Positions 22,423 to 30,407 of a stretch of DNA of 64,000 bases are shown one piece after another. The translations under genes were made by a program, and so were the position numbers. The stretch lies in the NCBI RefSeq assembly GCF_012027325.1, contig NZ_SNUG01000001.1, forward strand, positions 62,001-126,000, given 5' to 3'. Every line of letters begins with the position of its first letter. The first letter of the stretch is position 1. Under the pieces are notes generated by a model. That model saw only the letters and a list, made by a program, of their open reading frames with translations. It was not told where the DNA came from and made no database searches. This DNA is from Thermococcus sp. M39 (GTDB lineage: Archaea; Methanobacteriota_B; Thermococci; Thermococcales; Thermococcaceae).

Positions 22423-22735
22423 TTCTCAACCCCAGTAAAAAGCGTTCGAGCTTTTCATAAACCTCTTTTGGGGCTTCTCTGATTGGGGACAGCTTTAGCT
22501 TTGGTTTTTCAAGTCCAACTACGAGTTTTTCAAAGAATTCAAGGGCATTCCTCATAGCTTCCTCTTGAGTCATGCCAGGAGGGATGTCATTGTCAAAGTA
22601 GTACCAAGTATCAGCTTTCTTATCATATAATGCCAAGCTGGGCAGATATTCTCCACATTCTCCTCCGATTGTTAGTTCAATGAGTATTTCATCGTTTTCG
22701 AGATAGCCTCTTTTTTCAAGTTCTTCTCTCCACAT
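22406..22735 (-). CDS. Conserved small protein of the tungsten oxidoreductase operon
   Basis: 109 residues, acidic and soluble, with W-R-E-E-L-E-K-R-G-Y at the start and the segments T-I-G-G-E-C-G-E-Y-L-P and D-N-D-I-P-P-G-M-T-Q-E-E-A. No known domain is recognised. It lies 58 bases after the oxidoreductase and overlaps the MoaD-like gene by 17 bases, so it is almost certainly in the same transcript. It may help assembly or maturation of the enzyme. Confidence 0.6.
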   Translation of the reverse strand: MWREELEKRGYLENDEILIELTIGGECGEYLPSLALYDKKADTWYYFDNDIPPGMTQEEAMRNALEFFEKLVVGLEKPKLKLSPIREAPKEVYEKLERFLLGLRNEGKD

Positions 22736-22793
22736 TTATCTCACCGATGGAAAGATAGATGGGAGGAATAAAAAGCCTTTTCTAAACCAAAAG

Positions 22794-24668
22794 TTAAACC
22801 CCCAAGCGCTTCTTGATTCGCTTAACTTCTCTTTTTGCTTCCTCTAAGCCAAGCTCTTCGAGGACTTCTTCCTCAGGAATGCCGTTTTCATCATAGCCAA
22901 TCTCTCCATAGTACTGCCTGAGCTTTTCTCTAATTTCCTCTCTCGTGGGAGCTTTTCCTTTCACTGGTCCGCTTGGCAGAGGCTCATAGAATCTTGGTGG
23001 ATTGTCGTCATCCCTTCTTGGATCCCAGTAAACATCTGGCCCTCCGAGTAAGAGGAGAATTCTCTGGAGGTGAATTATTCTCAGCCCAGTTTCATTGAAC
23101 CACTTATCTGGGGTTAAATCAAAGCCTGTGACTGCATTCCCAAACTCTATTATTTTTTCAAAGCCAGGCTTTGTAACAAACGAGCATATCACAGCTGAGT
23201 CATAGAAAGCGTTAACCAGTTCACCTTCATAGCTTCTCGCTGGAAGACCAGCGGTTGCTGTGTGATCTCCTCCCTGCACAGATGCGGCATAGCTTATATC
23301 TTTGGTATAGTCGAGGTTGCTTCTAATTCCATGTGCACCTATGCCAATACCCTTCACATGAACTGCATACCTAATAGCATCAACTCCTTTCATTGCGCTT
23401 ATCTTTAATGCTGCTCTATAAGTTCCTTCAGCCAAAATTTCTCCTATTCCTTCCTTGTTTACAATCATTTCGAGAAGTTTTGCAAACGCTTTCTCATCTC
23501 CCCACTTAAGCTCAAAGCCTAAGTCATCTTTCGTTAGTATTCCCCTTTGATAAAGCTCAGCGGCAAAGCCTAGAGTATTTCCGGCATTTATCCCATCTAG
23601 CCCATATTCGTCAACCAAATAAGAGAGGTATACAATCTTTTCTGGCTCAAAGATTCCTAAGTTGGTTCCCATGTAAGCCATGAGTTCATAATCGGGAGCA
23701 TCTGTAATTGCACCCTTATAGGGGCCGTACCTTAAATACGAAATTTTCATGCAGTTTACTGGACAGCCATAATCTGCCCAGTACTTCTTTATCCATGCTT
23801 TAAGTTCAAAGTTCACGACGCTGATTTCTTCGTTGTCATGATACTCTTCCTGCCAGTTTCTGACTGGTTGGCTTGAGCGGTCTTTTCCAACGCTGTAACC
23901 GCCAGCCCCAGTTCCCCACTGTCTAAATGTTGTAAGCGTCAAAAGCTCTCTTTGAAATTCCCTCAGCATAGTTTTGAACTTCTCCTTATCATAAACGGGA
24001 GGTAAAGCCTTGCTTCCCTTGACAACAATGGCTTTCAGCATTTTGCTCCCCATTACAGCCCCAAAACCGCCGTAACCAGCGGCATGCATCAGCTTAGTCA
24101 TTATCGCCGCAAAGCGGACTTTATTCTCTCCCCCTTTACCAATGTACATAATCGCAGGCTCTTTTGGAATTCCCCTAAGCTTTTCCTTCTTTTTCAGTTC
24201 TTCATGAACGTCCTTTGTCAGAGTCTTAACGACCTCGACACCGTTCATTCCCCAGTATTTGCTCGCATCTCTAATTTCAATTGTGTCATCATTGACGAAT
24301 AGATAAACCGGTTCTCTAGCTTTTCCCCTAATTATTATCCCATCGTATCCAGAAGCTTTGAGCTCGATTCCTACCTCGCTGCTTAAAACGCTCCCAACAA
24401 CACCGTTGCTCTCTGGGGACTTAGATACGACGGCAGTTTTCATTCCTGGGTAATAGCCTGTTAGAGGTCCTGTTAAAATTAGCAGAAGGTTTTCTTTACC
24501 GAGAGGATCAACATTTTCCCATCTTTCACCAAGCTCCTTCCAGAGGATGTAAGTGCCTAATCCCCTCCCACCATAGAACTTCTTTAATATTTCTTCATCA
24601 ATTTCGACAACCTTTATTTTTTCCTTGCTTAAGTCAACATCAATAAGCTTTCCAGTGTAGCCATACAT
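22794..24668 (-). CDS. Tungsten-containing aldehyde:ferredoxin oxidoreductase family protein (WOR5-like)
   Basis: 624 residues of the AOR family. The N-terminal domain has G-G-R-G-L-G-T-Y and G-P-L-T-G-Y-Y-P-G-M-K, and pterin-binding segments such as G-A-H-G-I-R-S-N-L-D-Y are present. The iron-sulfur ligands at the AOR positions read Asp299-x2-Cys302-x3-Cys306 and Cys495, so the first cysteine is replaced by Asp. The gene follows a polyferredoxin gene by 4 bases. In Pyrococcus furiosus, WOR5 is a heterodimer with such a polyferredoxin, so this is most likely the WOR5 type, oxidising broad aldehyde substrates and reducing ferredoxin. Confidence 0.88.
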   Translation of the reverse strand: MYGYTGKLIDVDLSKEKIKVVEIDEEILKKFYGGRGLGTYILWKELGERWENVDPLGKENLLLILTGPLTGYYPGMKTAVVSKSPESNGVVGSVLSSEVGIELKASGYDGIIIRGKAREPVYLFVNDDTIEIRDASKYWGMNGVEVVKTLTKDVHEELKKKEKLRGIPKEPAIMYIGKGGENKVRFAAIMTKLMHAAGYGGFGAVMGSKMLKAIVVKGSKALPPVYDKEKFKTMLREFQRELLTLTTFRQWGTGAGGYSVGKDRSSQPVRNWQEEYHDNEEISVVNFELKAWIKKYWADYGCPVNCMKISYLRYGPYKGAITDAPDYELMAYMGTNLGIFEPEKIVYLSYLVDEYGLDGINAGNTLGFAAELYQRGILTKDDLGFELKWGDEKAFAKLLEMIVNKEGIGEILAEGTYRAALKISAMKGVDAIRYAVHVKGIGIGAHGIRSNLDYTKDISYAASVQGGDHTATAGLPARSYEGELVNAFYDSAVICSFVTKPGFEKIIEFGNAVTGFDLTPDKWFNETGLRIIHLQRILLLLGGPDVYWDPRRDDDNPPRFYEPLPSGPVKGKAPTREEIREKLRQYYGEIGYDENGIPEEEVLEELGLEEAKREVKRIKKRLGV

Positions 24669-24672
24669 TTTC

Positions 24673-25206
24673 TCACCTCACAAATTCCTCTCCATACATT
24701 TTTCTCGCCAAATTCATGCTCTTCTCCACTGGCTCCTTTGCAAAAGTTCTGTATATTGAGCGGTAGTTGCCCTTAACGAGAATTAGAGCATCATGGCCAG
24801 CCTCATGGCAGACTTCAACACACTTTGGATTCCCACCACATAAATCGCAGATGACAACACTGCCTTTCCCAGTTGGGATTCTGGGAACTCTCCCGGGGCA
24901 GGCTAAAATACAGGCTCCACACTCTGTGCACTTCTCCTCATCAACTAGGACAGCTCCGGTTTTTTCATCAACACTTAGTGCACCAAAATTGCAGGCATTC
25001 ACACAAGGATAATCTGGACACTGGACACAAGTATGGGGAACATTTACACCAGGCAACAGCTCGTAAATCCTTATGCGAGAGGCCTCTGGCCATATTATTC
25101 CCTCATGTTCTAAAGAACAAGCGACTTCACATAATCTGCAACCACTGCACTTATCTGGAGTTACAAGAATCCAAATCCTTTCCTCACTTTTTGTTTCCTC
25201 TCCCAT
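24673..25206 (-). CDS. Polyferredoxin subunit (four [4Fe-4S] clusters) of the WOR5-like enzyme
   Basis: About 177 residues from ATG 25206; GTG 25215 is in frame but lies inside the GGTG ribosome site. Sixteen or so cysteines fall into ferredoxin motifs: C-S-G-C-R-L-C-E-V-A-C, C-V-Q-C-P-D-Y-P-C, C-T-E-C-G-A-C-I-L-A-C-P and C-D-L-C-G-G-N-P-K-C. It resembles the HycB/DmsB-like electron-transfer subunits. It is first in the operon with the tungsten oxidoreductase and should pass electrons to soluble ferredoxin. Confidence 0.88.
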   Translation of the reverse strand: MGEETKSEERIWILVTPDKCSGCRLCEVACSLEHEGIIWPEASRIRIYELLPGVNVPHTCVQCPDYPCVNACNFGALSVDEKTGAVLVDEEKCTECGACILACPGRVPRIPTGKGSVVICDLCGGNPKCVEVCHEAGHDALILVKGNYRSIYRTFAKEPVEKSMNLARKMYGEEFVR

Positions 25207-25240
25207 GGTATACACCTAAAAAGATTTTTATGCTTATGAG

Positions 25241-25250
25241 GTATATATCC
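25241..25250 (-). promoter_or_regulatory. TATA box of the tungsten oxidoreductase operon
   Basis: On the minus strand GGATATATAC lies about 35-44 bases upstream of the polyferredoxin ATG, preceded by an A-rich BRE-like stretch. The divergent DMT transporter gene has its own TTTAAATT and TTTATAAC elements further right. Confidence 0.5.
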
Positions 25251-25321
25251 TTTATGCAAATCAAAGCGTTTAAATTGGAATCTGAAAATACCTTTATAAC
25301 CCAGAGAGCGAGGTCATTTCG

Positions 25322-26155
25322 ATGAAAAAAGCTGAAGCAGTACTTTTAGGCATCACAGCAATATGGGGATTCACTTTTCCAGCAATGAAAGTTAGTCTTG
25401 ATTATATTTCCCCGATTCTTTTCTTAGCGTATCGCTTTGGTATCGCCTCACTCCTGATGCTTTTAATTTTTAGAAACAAAGTTCTGCGAAACGACACACT
25501 TAAAGAGGGCTTTATTTTGGGCATAACTCTGTTTTTTGGACACGGATTCCAAATAACTGGTTTAAAATATACGACAGCCTCAAATTCTGCCTTTATAACA
25601 TCTCTCTATGTGGTATTTACTCCTTTCATAGCTTATTTCATTCTTAAAGATAAACTTGAGCTTAGGGATTTTGTTTCATTAATTATCGCAGTTATAGGGC
25701 TCTATTTAATATCTGGAGCAAGTCTAAAGTTCAACAAAGGCGATCTGCTTACTGTTCTATGTGCACTCTCTTTTGCTTTTCAGATAGTTTTAGTTCAAAA
25801 ATTTGGAGAGAAGGATTACCTTAGCCTCGCATTTTGGCAGATATTCTGGAATTTTGTGTTCTCTTTTACGTATGCTGGAATTGTAGAAGGCTTCAAATTC
25901 CCAACCAATTATCTTCCTTGGGTAGGCATTCTTTACACATCGCTTTTTGCCACGGTCATAGCGTTTACGCTTCAAATTAAGTATCAGAAGGAGACGAAAG
26001 CTCATAAGGCGGCCTTGATTTATTCAGCGGAGCCGATATTTGGGCACATTGCGGCTTTTATAACAATTAGAGAAGTGCTAAGCTTGAAGGGTTACGCTGG
26101 TGCAGGACTAATTTTGGCTGCTATATGGAATGAAATAAGAAATGAGAGGGCTTAA
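25322..26155 (+). CDS. DMT/EamA-family transporter
   Basis: 277 residues with ten hydrophobic segments in two five-helix repeats, as in EamA (RhaT/YdcZ-like) permeases. The opening G-I-T-A-I-W-G-F-T-F-P-A and the fourth-helix Y-T-T-A-S-N-S-A-F-I-T-S are EamA hallmarks. These proteins export or import small metabolites such as amino acids; the substrate is unknown. It is transcribed divergently from the tungsten oxidoreductase operon and converges on the DUF116 gene, overlapping it by 4 bases. Confidence 0.85.
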   Translation: MKKAEAVLLGITAIWGFTFPAMKVSLDYISPILFLAYRFGIASLLMLLIFRNKVLRNDTLKEGFILGITLFFGHGFQITGLKYTTASNSAFITSLYVVFTPFIAYFILKDKLELRDFVSLIIAVIGLYLISGASLKFNKGDLLTVLCALSFAFQIVLVQKFGEKDYLSLAFWQIFWNFVFSFTYAGIVEGFKFPTNYLPWVGILYTSLFATVIAFTLQIKYQKETKAHKAALIYSAEPIFGHIAAFITIREVLSLKGYAGAGLILAAIWNEIRNERA

Positions 26156-26769
26156 ACTGGAGTGGGAGTTCCACTTATATCTGGGGACGCAGAAGATGCC
26201 TTCTTTGGATCTTTGATTCCAATCCGCATTACCTCTTTCACTCTTTCAATGTCAACAATAGTGTTTATGCACCCTGCCTTAAGGAGTGGAACTGCTTGGA
26301 GAGGTATTTTTAGTATAGAAAGCTTTTCTGCAGCTTCAGCTAGTTCAGGCCAGCAGGCAATTCCAATTGCTGCTTTTATCTCGCCCTTCGGAACCTTCTC
26401 CTTGAGAATCTTTTTGACTAAACTTCCTCCTGGAACTATGTAGAACTGCTTGTATCCGAGCTTTTCTCCATACTTAATTATCTCCCCGATTGAGCACTTT
26501 CCGCACTTTGTGCATTTCCATCCATATTCGCCGAATTCTGCTGGACATTCTTTGACATTCCTTAGACATTGTGGTATGAAAACCGCTCTTTTCTCAACTG
26601 GAACTTTTGCAAAATTCTCTTTATATGCCTTATTCTTAAGCTCAACGTAGATTTGATCTGTAAGTTCTTCGTCTTCGCTAATTAATGAAAGTGCTATTCT
26701 CACGGCATTTCTTGTACTCAAATCAGCACCTAATGCAAAGAGTTTGGCTATTGTGTTTTCTAAGCTCAT
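26152..26769 (-). CDS. DUF116 family protein
   Basis: About 205 residues from ATG 26769, supported by GGTGAAAACC; a longer start at 26832 would run into the structured RNA region. A cysteine cluster C-L-R-N-V-K-E-C-P and K-C-T-K-C-G-K-C, then G-I-A-C-W-P-E-L and a later A-G-C, is the DUF116 pattern and suggests a metal or Fe-S site. The family is widespread in archaea and strict anaerobes and has no established function. A TTTATATG promoter lies near 26806-26813 on the minus strand. Confidence 0.8.
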   Translation of the reverse strand: MSLENTIAKLFALGADLSTRNAVRIALSLISEDEELTDQIYVELKNKAYKENFAKVPVEKRAVFIPQCLRNVKECPAEFGEYGWKCTKCGKCSIGEIIKYGEKLGYKQFYIVPGGSLVKKILKEKVPKGEIKAAIGIACWPELAEAAEKLSILKIPLQAVPLLKAGCINTIVDIERVKEVMRIGIKDPKKASSASPDISGTPTPV

Positions 26770-26821
26770 GGTTTTCACCACTGTGAAAAGCCTTAAATTT
26801 CTATGTGCATATAAACCTTTA

Positions 26822-26878
26822 GCCCTCCCCACTCACACCTCCGGGACAAGTGACCGGAGGTCGGTCGGGGAGGGTACA
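26822..26878 (+). ncRNA. H/ACA guide RNA (pseudouridylation)
   Basis: The GC-rich element folds as one hairpin. The lower stem is G-CCCTCCCC (26822-26830) with GGGGAGGG-T (26867-26875), 9 pairs including one G-U, immediately followed by ACA (26876-26878). The internal pocket is ACTCACA (26831-26837) and TCGGTC (26861-26866). The upper stem is CCTCCGG (26838-26844) with CCGGAGG (26854-26860). The apical loop GACAAGTGA has the GA...TGA signature of a kink-loop (L7Ae site). The pocket can pair with GACCG-U-C-GUGAG, which as I recall is part of the conserved archaeal 23S rRNA segment reading UUUAGACCGUCGUGAGAC. That would make the U the target. Confidence 0.78.
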
Positions 26879-27955
26879 CTACTTTAAGAGCCTCTTTAAG
26901 AGTGCCCATTCTTTTTTGCTCCATGCTGAGGGATTTGTTACAAGGAGGAGAGAGCCGTTATATAGGATTATAAAGTCCCTCAACGAGCTCAGGAACTTGA
27001 CTATAGACTCAAAGCTGTTGTACATTATGAGATACTCAAGACAATCAATTACTATAACCCCCTGCTTGTTCACTGCAGCAGTAGCGCGTAGATACCTATT
27101 TGCCAGCTCTGCAATCTTTGCTAAATTAGTTGGGGAGATAGTTTTCACGTCCTTTCCAGTTATGTGGGTTATGAAGTATGCTTCCCACTTCTCTGGGACG
27201 TCTGAGATGTCTCTTAGGAATGCAAGAACTTCAAAATCCCTAAGAGATTCCTTTATTCGTTTGTATGTGTCTTCATCAACGATTAAAACTCCTGTCTCAA
27301 TTTCAATTTTTTGACTTTCTTCTTTTTTAAGCAATTCTTGAAATCTTTCAGTCCTGACGAATTGGATTATTGAATAAGAGGCCATAAAAGTGAAAAGTGC
27401 ACCTAAAACGAATCCAATAGGAGCAAACCACTCTACTGGTCTCAAGAGTGGGTAATCCATGTCGTGAATACCATACAACATTAAAGAAATCGCCAATAGT
27501 GTTGCCTTTTTGCAGTAAATCCTTGAGATAGATACTGTGAGAACACCTGCAAGAAAAATGTAAAAGCCAGAAAGTCCATATGGGATTCCTATGGACATCA
27601 GCCATTCTGAGGTATTTCTAAGATTTGTTATACCGATTAAATACAAAGTCATTACCAATGGTACTGATGCGACATAAGAGAACTCCGTGGGTATTGGACA
27701 AAATGCCTCTTCTTCAATCACTCTTAAAATTCCATAAAACAGGAGAGATGCAAAGAGAGCTTCAAAAATGGAGTTCAGTTCATGAATGCTAACAATGTCA
27801 AAAACAATTGAAACTGTAGCTGAAAGCCATGCTAATGCTAAAATGAGGGTGGATTTTCTGTTTCCACTATGGAAAATGTAAAGTAAATATCCAGCCGCTA
27901 TCAGCTTTATAGATAAGCTTAATCCTCTACCAATATCAAGAAATAACTTGTCCAT
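26879..27955 (-). CDS. DUF835 family membrane protein
   Basis: 358 residues. About seven N-terminal hydrophobic helices (1-210) are followed by a soluble alpha/beta domain (about 225-358). That domain contains V-I-V-I-D-C-L-E-Y-L-I, F-L-S-S-L-R-D-F-I-I and L-L-V-T-N-P-S-A-W, the conserved segments of the DUF835 domain found in many Thermococcales membrane proteins. A sensory or regulatory role is plausible, but the function is not known. The stop codon lies exactly after the H/ACA guide RNA encoded on the other strand. Confidence 0.8.
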   Translation of the reverse strand: MDKLFLDIGRGLSLSIKLIAAGYLLYIFHSGNRKSTLILALAWLSATVSIVFDIVSIHELNSIFEALFASLLFYGILRVIEEEAFCPIPTEFSYVASVPLVMTLYLIGITNLRNTSEWLMSIGIPYGLSGFYIFLAGVLTVSISRIYCKKATLLAISLMLYGIHDMDYPLLRPVEWFAPIGFVLGALFTFMASYSIIQFVRTERFQELLKKEESQKIEIETGVLIVDEDTYKRIKESLRDFEVLAFLRDISDVPEKWEAYFITHITGKDVKTISPTNLAKIAELANRYLRATAAVNKQGVIVIDCLEYLIMYNSFESIVKFLSSLRDFIILYNGSLLLVTNPSAWSKKEWALLKRLLK

Positions 27956-28007
27956 ACTATCACATCATTTACATAGTTACGACTTTAGAGTATTAAACAA
28001 TTTCGGC

Positions 28008-28064
28008 TCATCAGGGCTAGACCTCATCATCTTCTTCAGCTTTTCCGGAGTCCAATCATCGCCC
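28008..28064 (-). ncRNA. Candidate C/D box guide RNA overlapping a stop codon
   Basis: Read on the minus strand: box C-like ATGATTG (28059-28053), D' CTGA (28039-28036), C' ATGATGA (28030-28024, perfect) and D CTGA (28014-28011). The guides are GACTCCGGAAAAG before D' and GGTCTAGCC before D. The D'-C' spacer is 5 bases, within the usual range. The TGA in the box C region doubles as the stop codon of the upstream phosphatase gene, an arrangement common for thermococcal C/D RNAs. Box C deviates at its last two positions from RTGATGA. GGGC before box C can pair with GCC after box D. Confidence 0.55.
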
Positions 28065-28595
28065 AAAATAGAGCTCCTCATTTATCCTCGGTATCATTGC
28101 CATCAAAACTGCCAGTTTGTTCAGCTCTTTTCTTAGTAGCTTTCCTCTTGTTAAAAAACCTATCGCCCCTATGGTCTTCTTTAACTCTCTATCACCGCTG
28201 AGTTCGCTCATTGGGAGTGCAACTTCAACTCCTTCTCTCAAAACTCGCTCAACAGCATAGGGAGGATATTCAAAGCCCGGTCCATGACCTAGGGTTATCT
28301 TCCCTTCTCTATCAACAATTGCACAGAACTGGATGTCCATATATCCTGTTATGCTGTAGGGAACTTTATAAAGACCAGCCTCTATTCCAACGCCTAAGTC
28401 TGCATTACCTTTCTTTAAAGCCTTCTTTGCTCTATTAATTGCTCCTTCAATTGTCTTTTCCAATCCTATTGGTTGGTCTCCAACTTCACTATCAACTTCA
28501 ACTGCTATAACTTCAACATCTCCATAAAACTCTCTCATAATTTCCTCAACAGCCTTGACCTTTGTTGGGTTTGTTGAACCAACTGCCACTCTCAT
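28056..28595 (-). CDS. Inosine/xanthosine triphosphatase (DUF84/YjjX family)
   Basis: About 179 residues from ATG 28595 (GGTGA 5 bases upstream; GTG 28604 lies inside that site). The start [16 protein letters not shown] matches the YjjX/DUF84 family. G-I-E-A-G-L and G-H-G-P-G-F-E-Y-P are also typical of it. The enzyme hydrolyses non-canonical nucleotides such as ITP and XTP. It sits 5 bases downstream of the DUF401 permease gene, probably in the same transcript, and its stop codon is shared with a C/D RNA candidate. Confidence 0.85.
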   Translation of the reverse strand: MRVAVGSTNPTKVKAVEEIMREFYGDVEVIAVEVDSEVGDQPIGLEKTIEGAINRAKKALKKGNADLGVGIEAGLYKVPYSITGYMDIQFCAIVDREGKITLGHGPGFEYPPYAVERVLREGVEVALPMSELSGDRELKKTIGAIGFLTRGKLLRKELNKLAVLMAMIPRINEELYFGR

Positions 28596-28600
28596 GAGTC

Positions 28601-29791
28601 TCACCTTAGCAAGATAGTGTATATTACTCCCAGAATAAACAAAACGGCTCCAGGAACTAAAAGCTTTCTGTAAACTCTTTCTAATTCTGCTTTATAATAT
28701 TCAGCTGAGAAAACTAGACAAAGATGCACTGGACTAAATAGCATCCCCATGTAACCGCTGAGATATGCGAGAGCGATTTTATCAAAGCTTGTGAAGAAAG
28801 GAAGTAAAAGCGGAAATGCCATTCCAACGTATGCAAAGCTTATCCCCGTCATTAATCCCACAATGAATGGTGTTAGAGTTATCACAAAGGTTACTGGAAG
28901 GTTTAATTGAATTATTGCTTTTGGTAGTGCACTAACGGCTCCCGTTGTTTGGAGAATGTACTTGAAGTACATAACAGCAAGGAGCAAAAATATTATTTTC
29001 GGCTGAGTTCCATGCTTAAGAATCTGCTTTTTATCGAGCTTCTTGAAATGGGGGAGTAGTGTAGATAAAAATCCTACAAGTGCTCCATAGACCATGTCAT
29101 ATCCCAAAACAATTGAAATCAAAATTATCACCAATATTGGATAAGTTGCTTTCAAAAGGAGTTTTGCACCTTCTTTTCTGTTTCCAATTTCAGATGTTTC
29201 ATCGCTTATAGGCTTCAGTAATAGGATGTATCCAATGATTATCATCAAAATAGTCAGCGGGAACATCTTGGTGCTGAACTCTCTAACAGCTATTCCTAAA
29301 ATGGCTGAGGCAATTATGATAGCTTGGTACATTGGCCAAGAAAACTCCCAGACATGCCTAAACCAGTAGTTTACAACAGTTTTTTCTTCAGGCTTTAAGT
29401 TGAGTTTATTGGCAACTTCCTCAATCATCGGGGCTGAAACTAAAGCACCGGCTGGCATTGGCATTAAGCCTATCAGAGCTGGGAGCATTGCAAGTGAATA
29501 TTTAGCTTTGGGAAACAGCTCTTTGATAGCTTTTTCCATGTTTTTGAGATACCCGATTTGGGAGAAAATATTTGTCATTGCCATTATGAATACGATAATC
29601 AAAATCAGCCTTACTGTGCTCCAGGCAGTTGAAGAGTAGTAAAAAGCTTTAATCAGTTCCAATGGCGTCAAACCAAAAAGAATTCCCAGTAAAACTGAGC
29701 CGGCAAAGATTGAAATTCCCACATGGACTTTTAGGCGAATAAGGATTATTACAAAGGCGAATGTTACGAGCAGTTTAAGCACTTCAATCAT
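28601..29791 (-). CDS. DUF401 family permease-like protein
   Basis: 396 residues with about ten hydrophobic segments. [12 protein letters not shown] (around residue 112) and the second-half segment [11 protein letters not shown] are the conserved motifs of DUF401 (TIGR00529-like) proteins, which resemble anion/organic acid permeases. The substrate is unknown. It precedes the nucleotide phosphatase gene. A perfect 7-base inverted repeat and a TATA box lie upstream. Confidence 0.8.
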   Translation of the reverse strand: MIEVLKLLVTFAFVIILIRLKVHVGISIFAGSVLLGILFGLTPLELIKAFYYSSTAWSTVRLILIIVFIMAMTNIFSQIGYLKNMEKAIKELFPKAKYSLAMLPALIGLMPMPAGALVSAPMIEEVANKLNLKPEEKTVVNYWFRHVWEFSWPMYQAIIIASAILGIAVREFSTKMFPLTILMIIIGYILLLKPISDETSEIGNRKEGAKLLLKATYPILVIILISIVLGYDMVYGALVGFLSTLLPHFKKLDKKQILKHGTQPKIIFLLLAVMYFKYILQTTGAVSALPKAIIQLNLPVTFVITLTPFIVGLMTGISFAYVGMAFPLLLPFFTSFDKIALAYLSGYMGMLFSPVHLCLVFSAEYYKAELERVYRKLLVPGAVLFILGVIYTILLR

Positions 29792-29814
29792 GCATTCCCA
29801 CCGGTGTATTAATG

Positions 29815-29832
29815 TTTAGATGCAAATCTAAA
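29815..29832. promoter_or_regulatory. Palindromic operator candidate of the DUF401 operon
   Basis: TTTAGAT-GCAA-ATCTAAA has perfect 7-base arms and a 4-base spacer. It lies about 10 bases downstream of a minus-strand TATA element (GCTTATAAGG, about 29842-29851), so it would cover the transcription start of the DUF401 gene. This suits a dimeric repressor. Confidence 0.5.
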
Positions 29833-29922
29833 TTGTTCCTTATAAGCTTATCTGAGCCAAATTTTTAACAACAAAAAGTTAATAAATATCTAAATCAAAT
29901 TTTAAGATGGAGGTGGTGAGAA

Positions 29923-30300
29923 ATGGTGCATCAGTATATTAAGGAGAGAACTAAAGAGTTTACAAAAGAAGAGAAGGAAAGGCGGTACAAGTATCTAGGA
30001 AAAGAAGTCATTGACTATGGTGATCCAGGGTTGGACAGCATACCAGAGTTCTATGGTATAGCCAATGCAATCTGGAGGGACTGGAAGGAAGGAGAGATAA
30101 GTACAAAAACTGCTTTGGGAAGGCTAGCCTTGCTTAAACTCCTCACCTACAAGACCAAAAATAAGAAAATCCAAGACATACCAGATGAAGAGCTTGAGGA
30201 AGTTAGAAAGTTCATTGACTATGTGATTCAGGTTATTAAGAATGAGAGCAAGAGAAAGGGAGAGCCAGAAGAAGAGAGGCAGATTGAGGAGAAAACTTAA
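29923..30300 (+). CDS. Conserved hypothetical protein (Thermococcales type)
   Basis: 125 residues, highly charged and helical, without membrane segments. Notable segments are Y-K-Y-L-G-K-E-V-I-D-Y-G-D-P-G-L-D, then F-Y-G-I-A-N-A-I-W-R-D-W-K, and an acidic/basic tail. I recognise no domain. The ribosome site GGAGGTGGTGA is very strong and the upstream region has an AT-rich promoter (AATAAATATCTAAAT), suggesting high expression. It is monocistronic. Confidence 0.6.
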   Translation: MVHQYIKERTKEFTKEEKERRYKYLGKEVIDYGDPGLDSIPEFYGIANAIWRDWKEGEISTKTALGRLALLKLLTYKTKNKKIQDIPDEELEEVRKFIDYVIQVIKNESKRKGEPEEERQIEEKT

Positions 30301-30407
30301 TTTTTAGGCTTCTCTCTATTTTGTTATCTTATGGCGAAAGCTATTTAACTCTGTTCTATTAGATTATTATCTGTAGGTTATGATTATGATCTACCTTGGT
30401 GTTTGAG

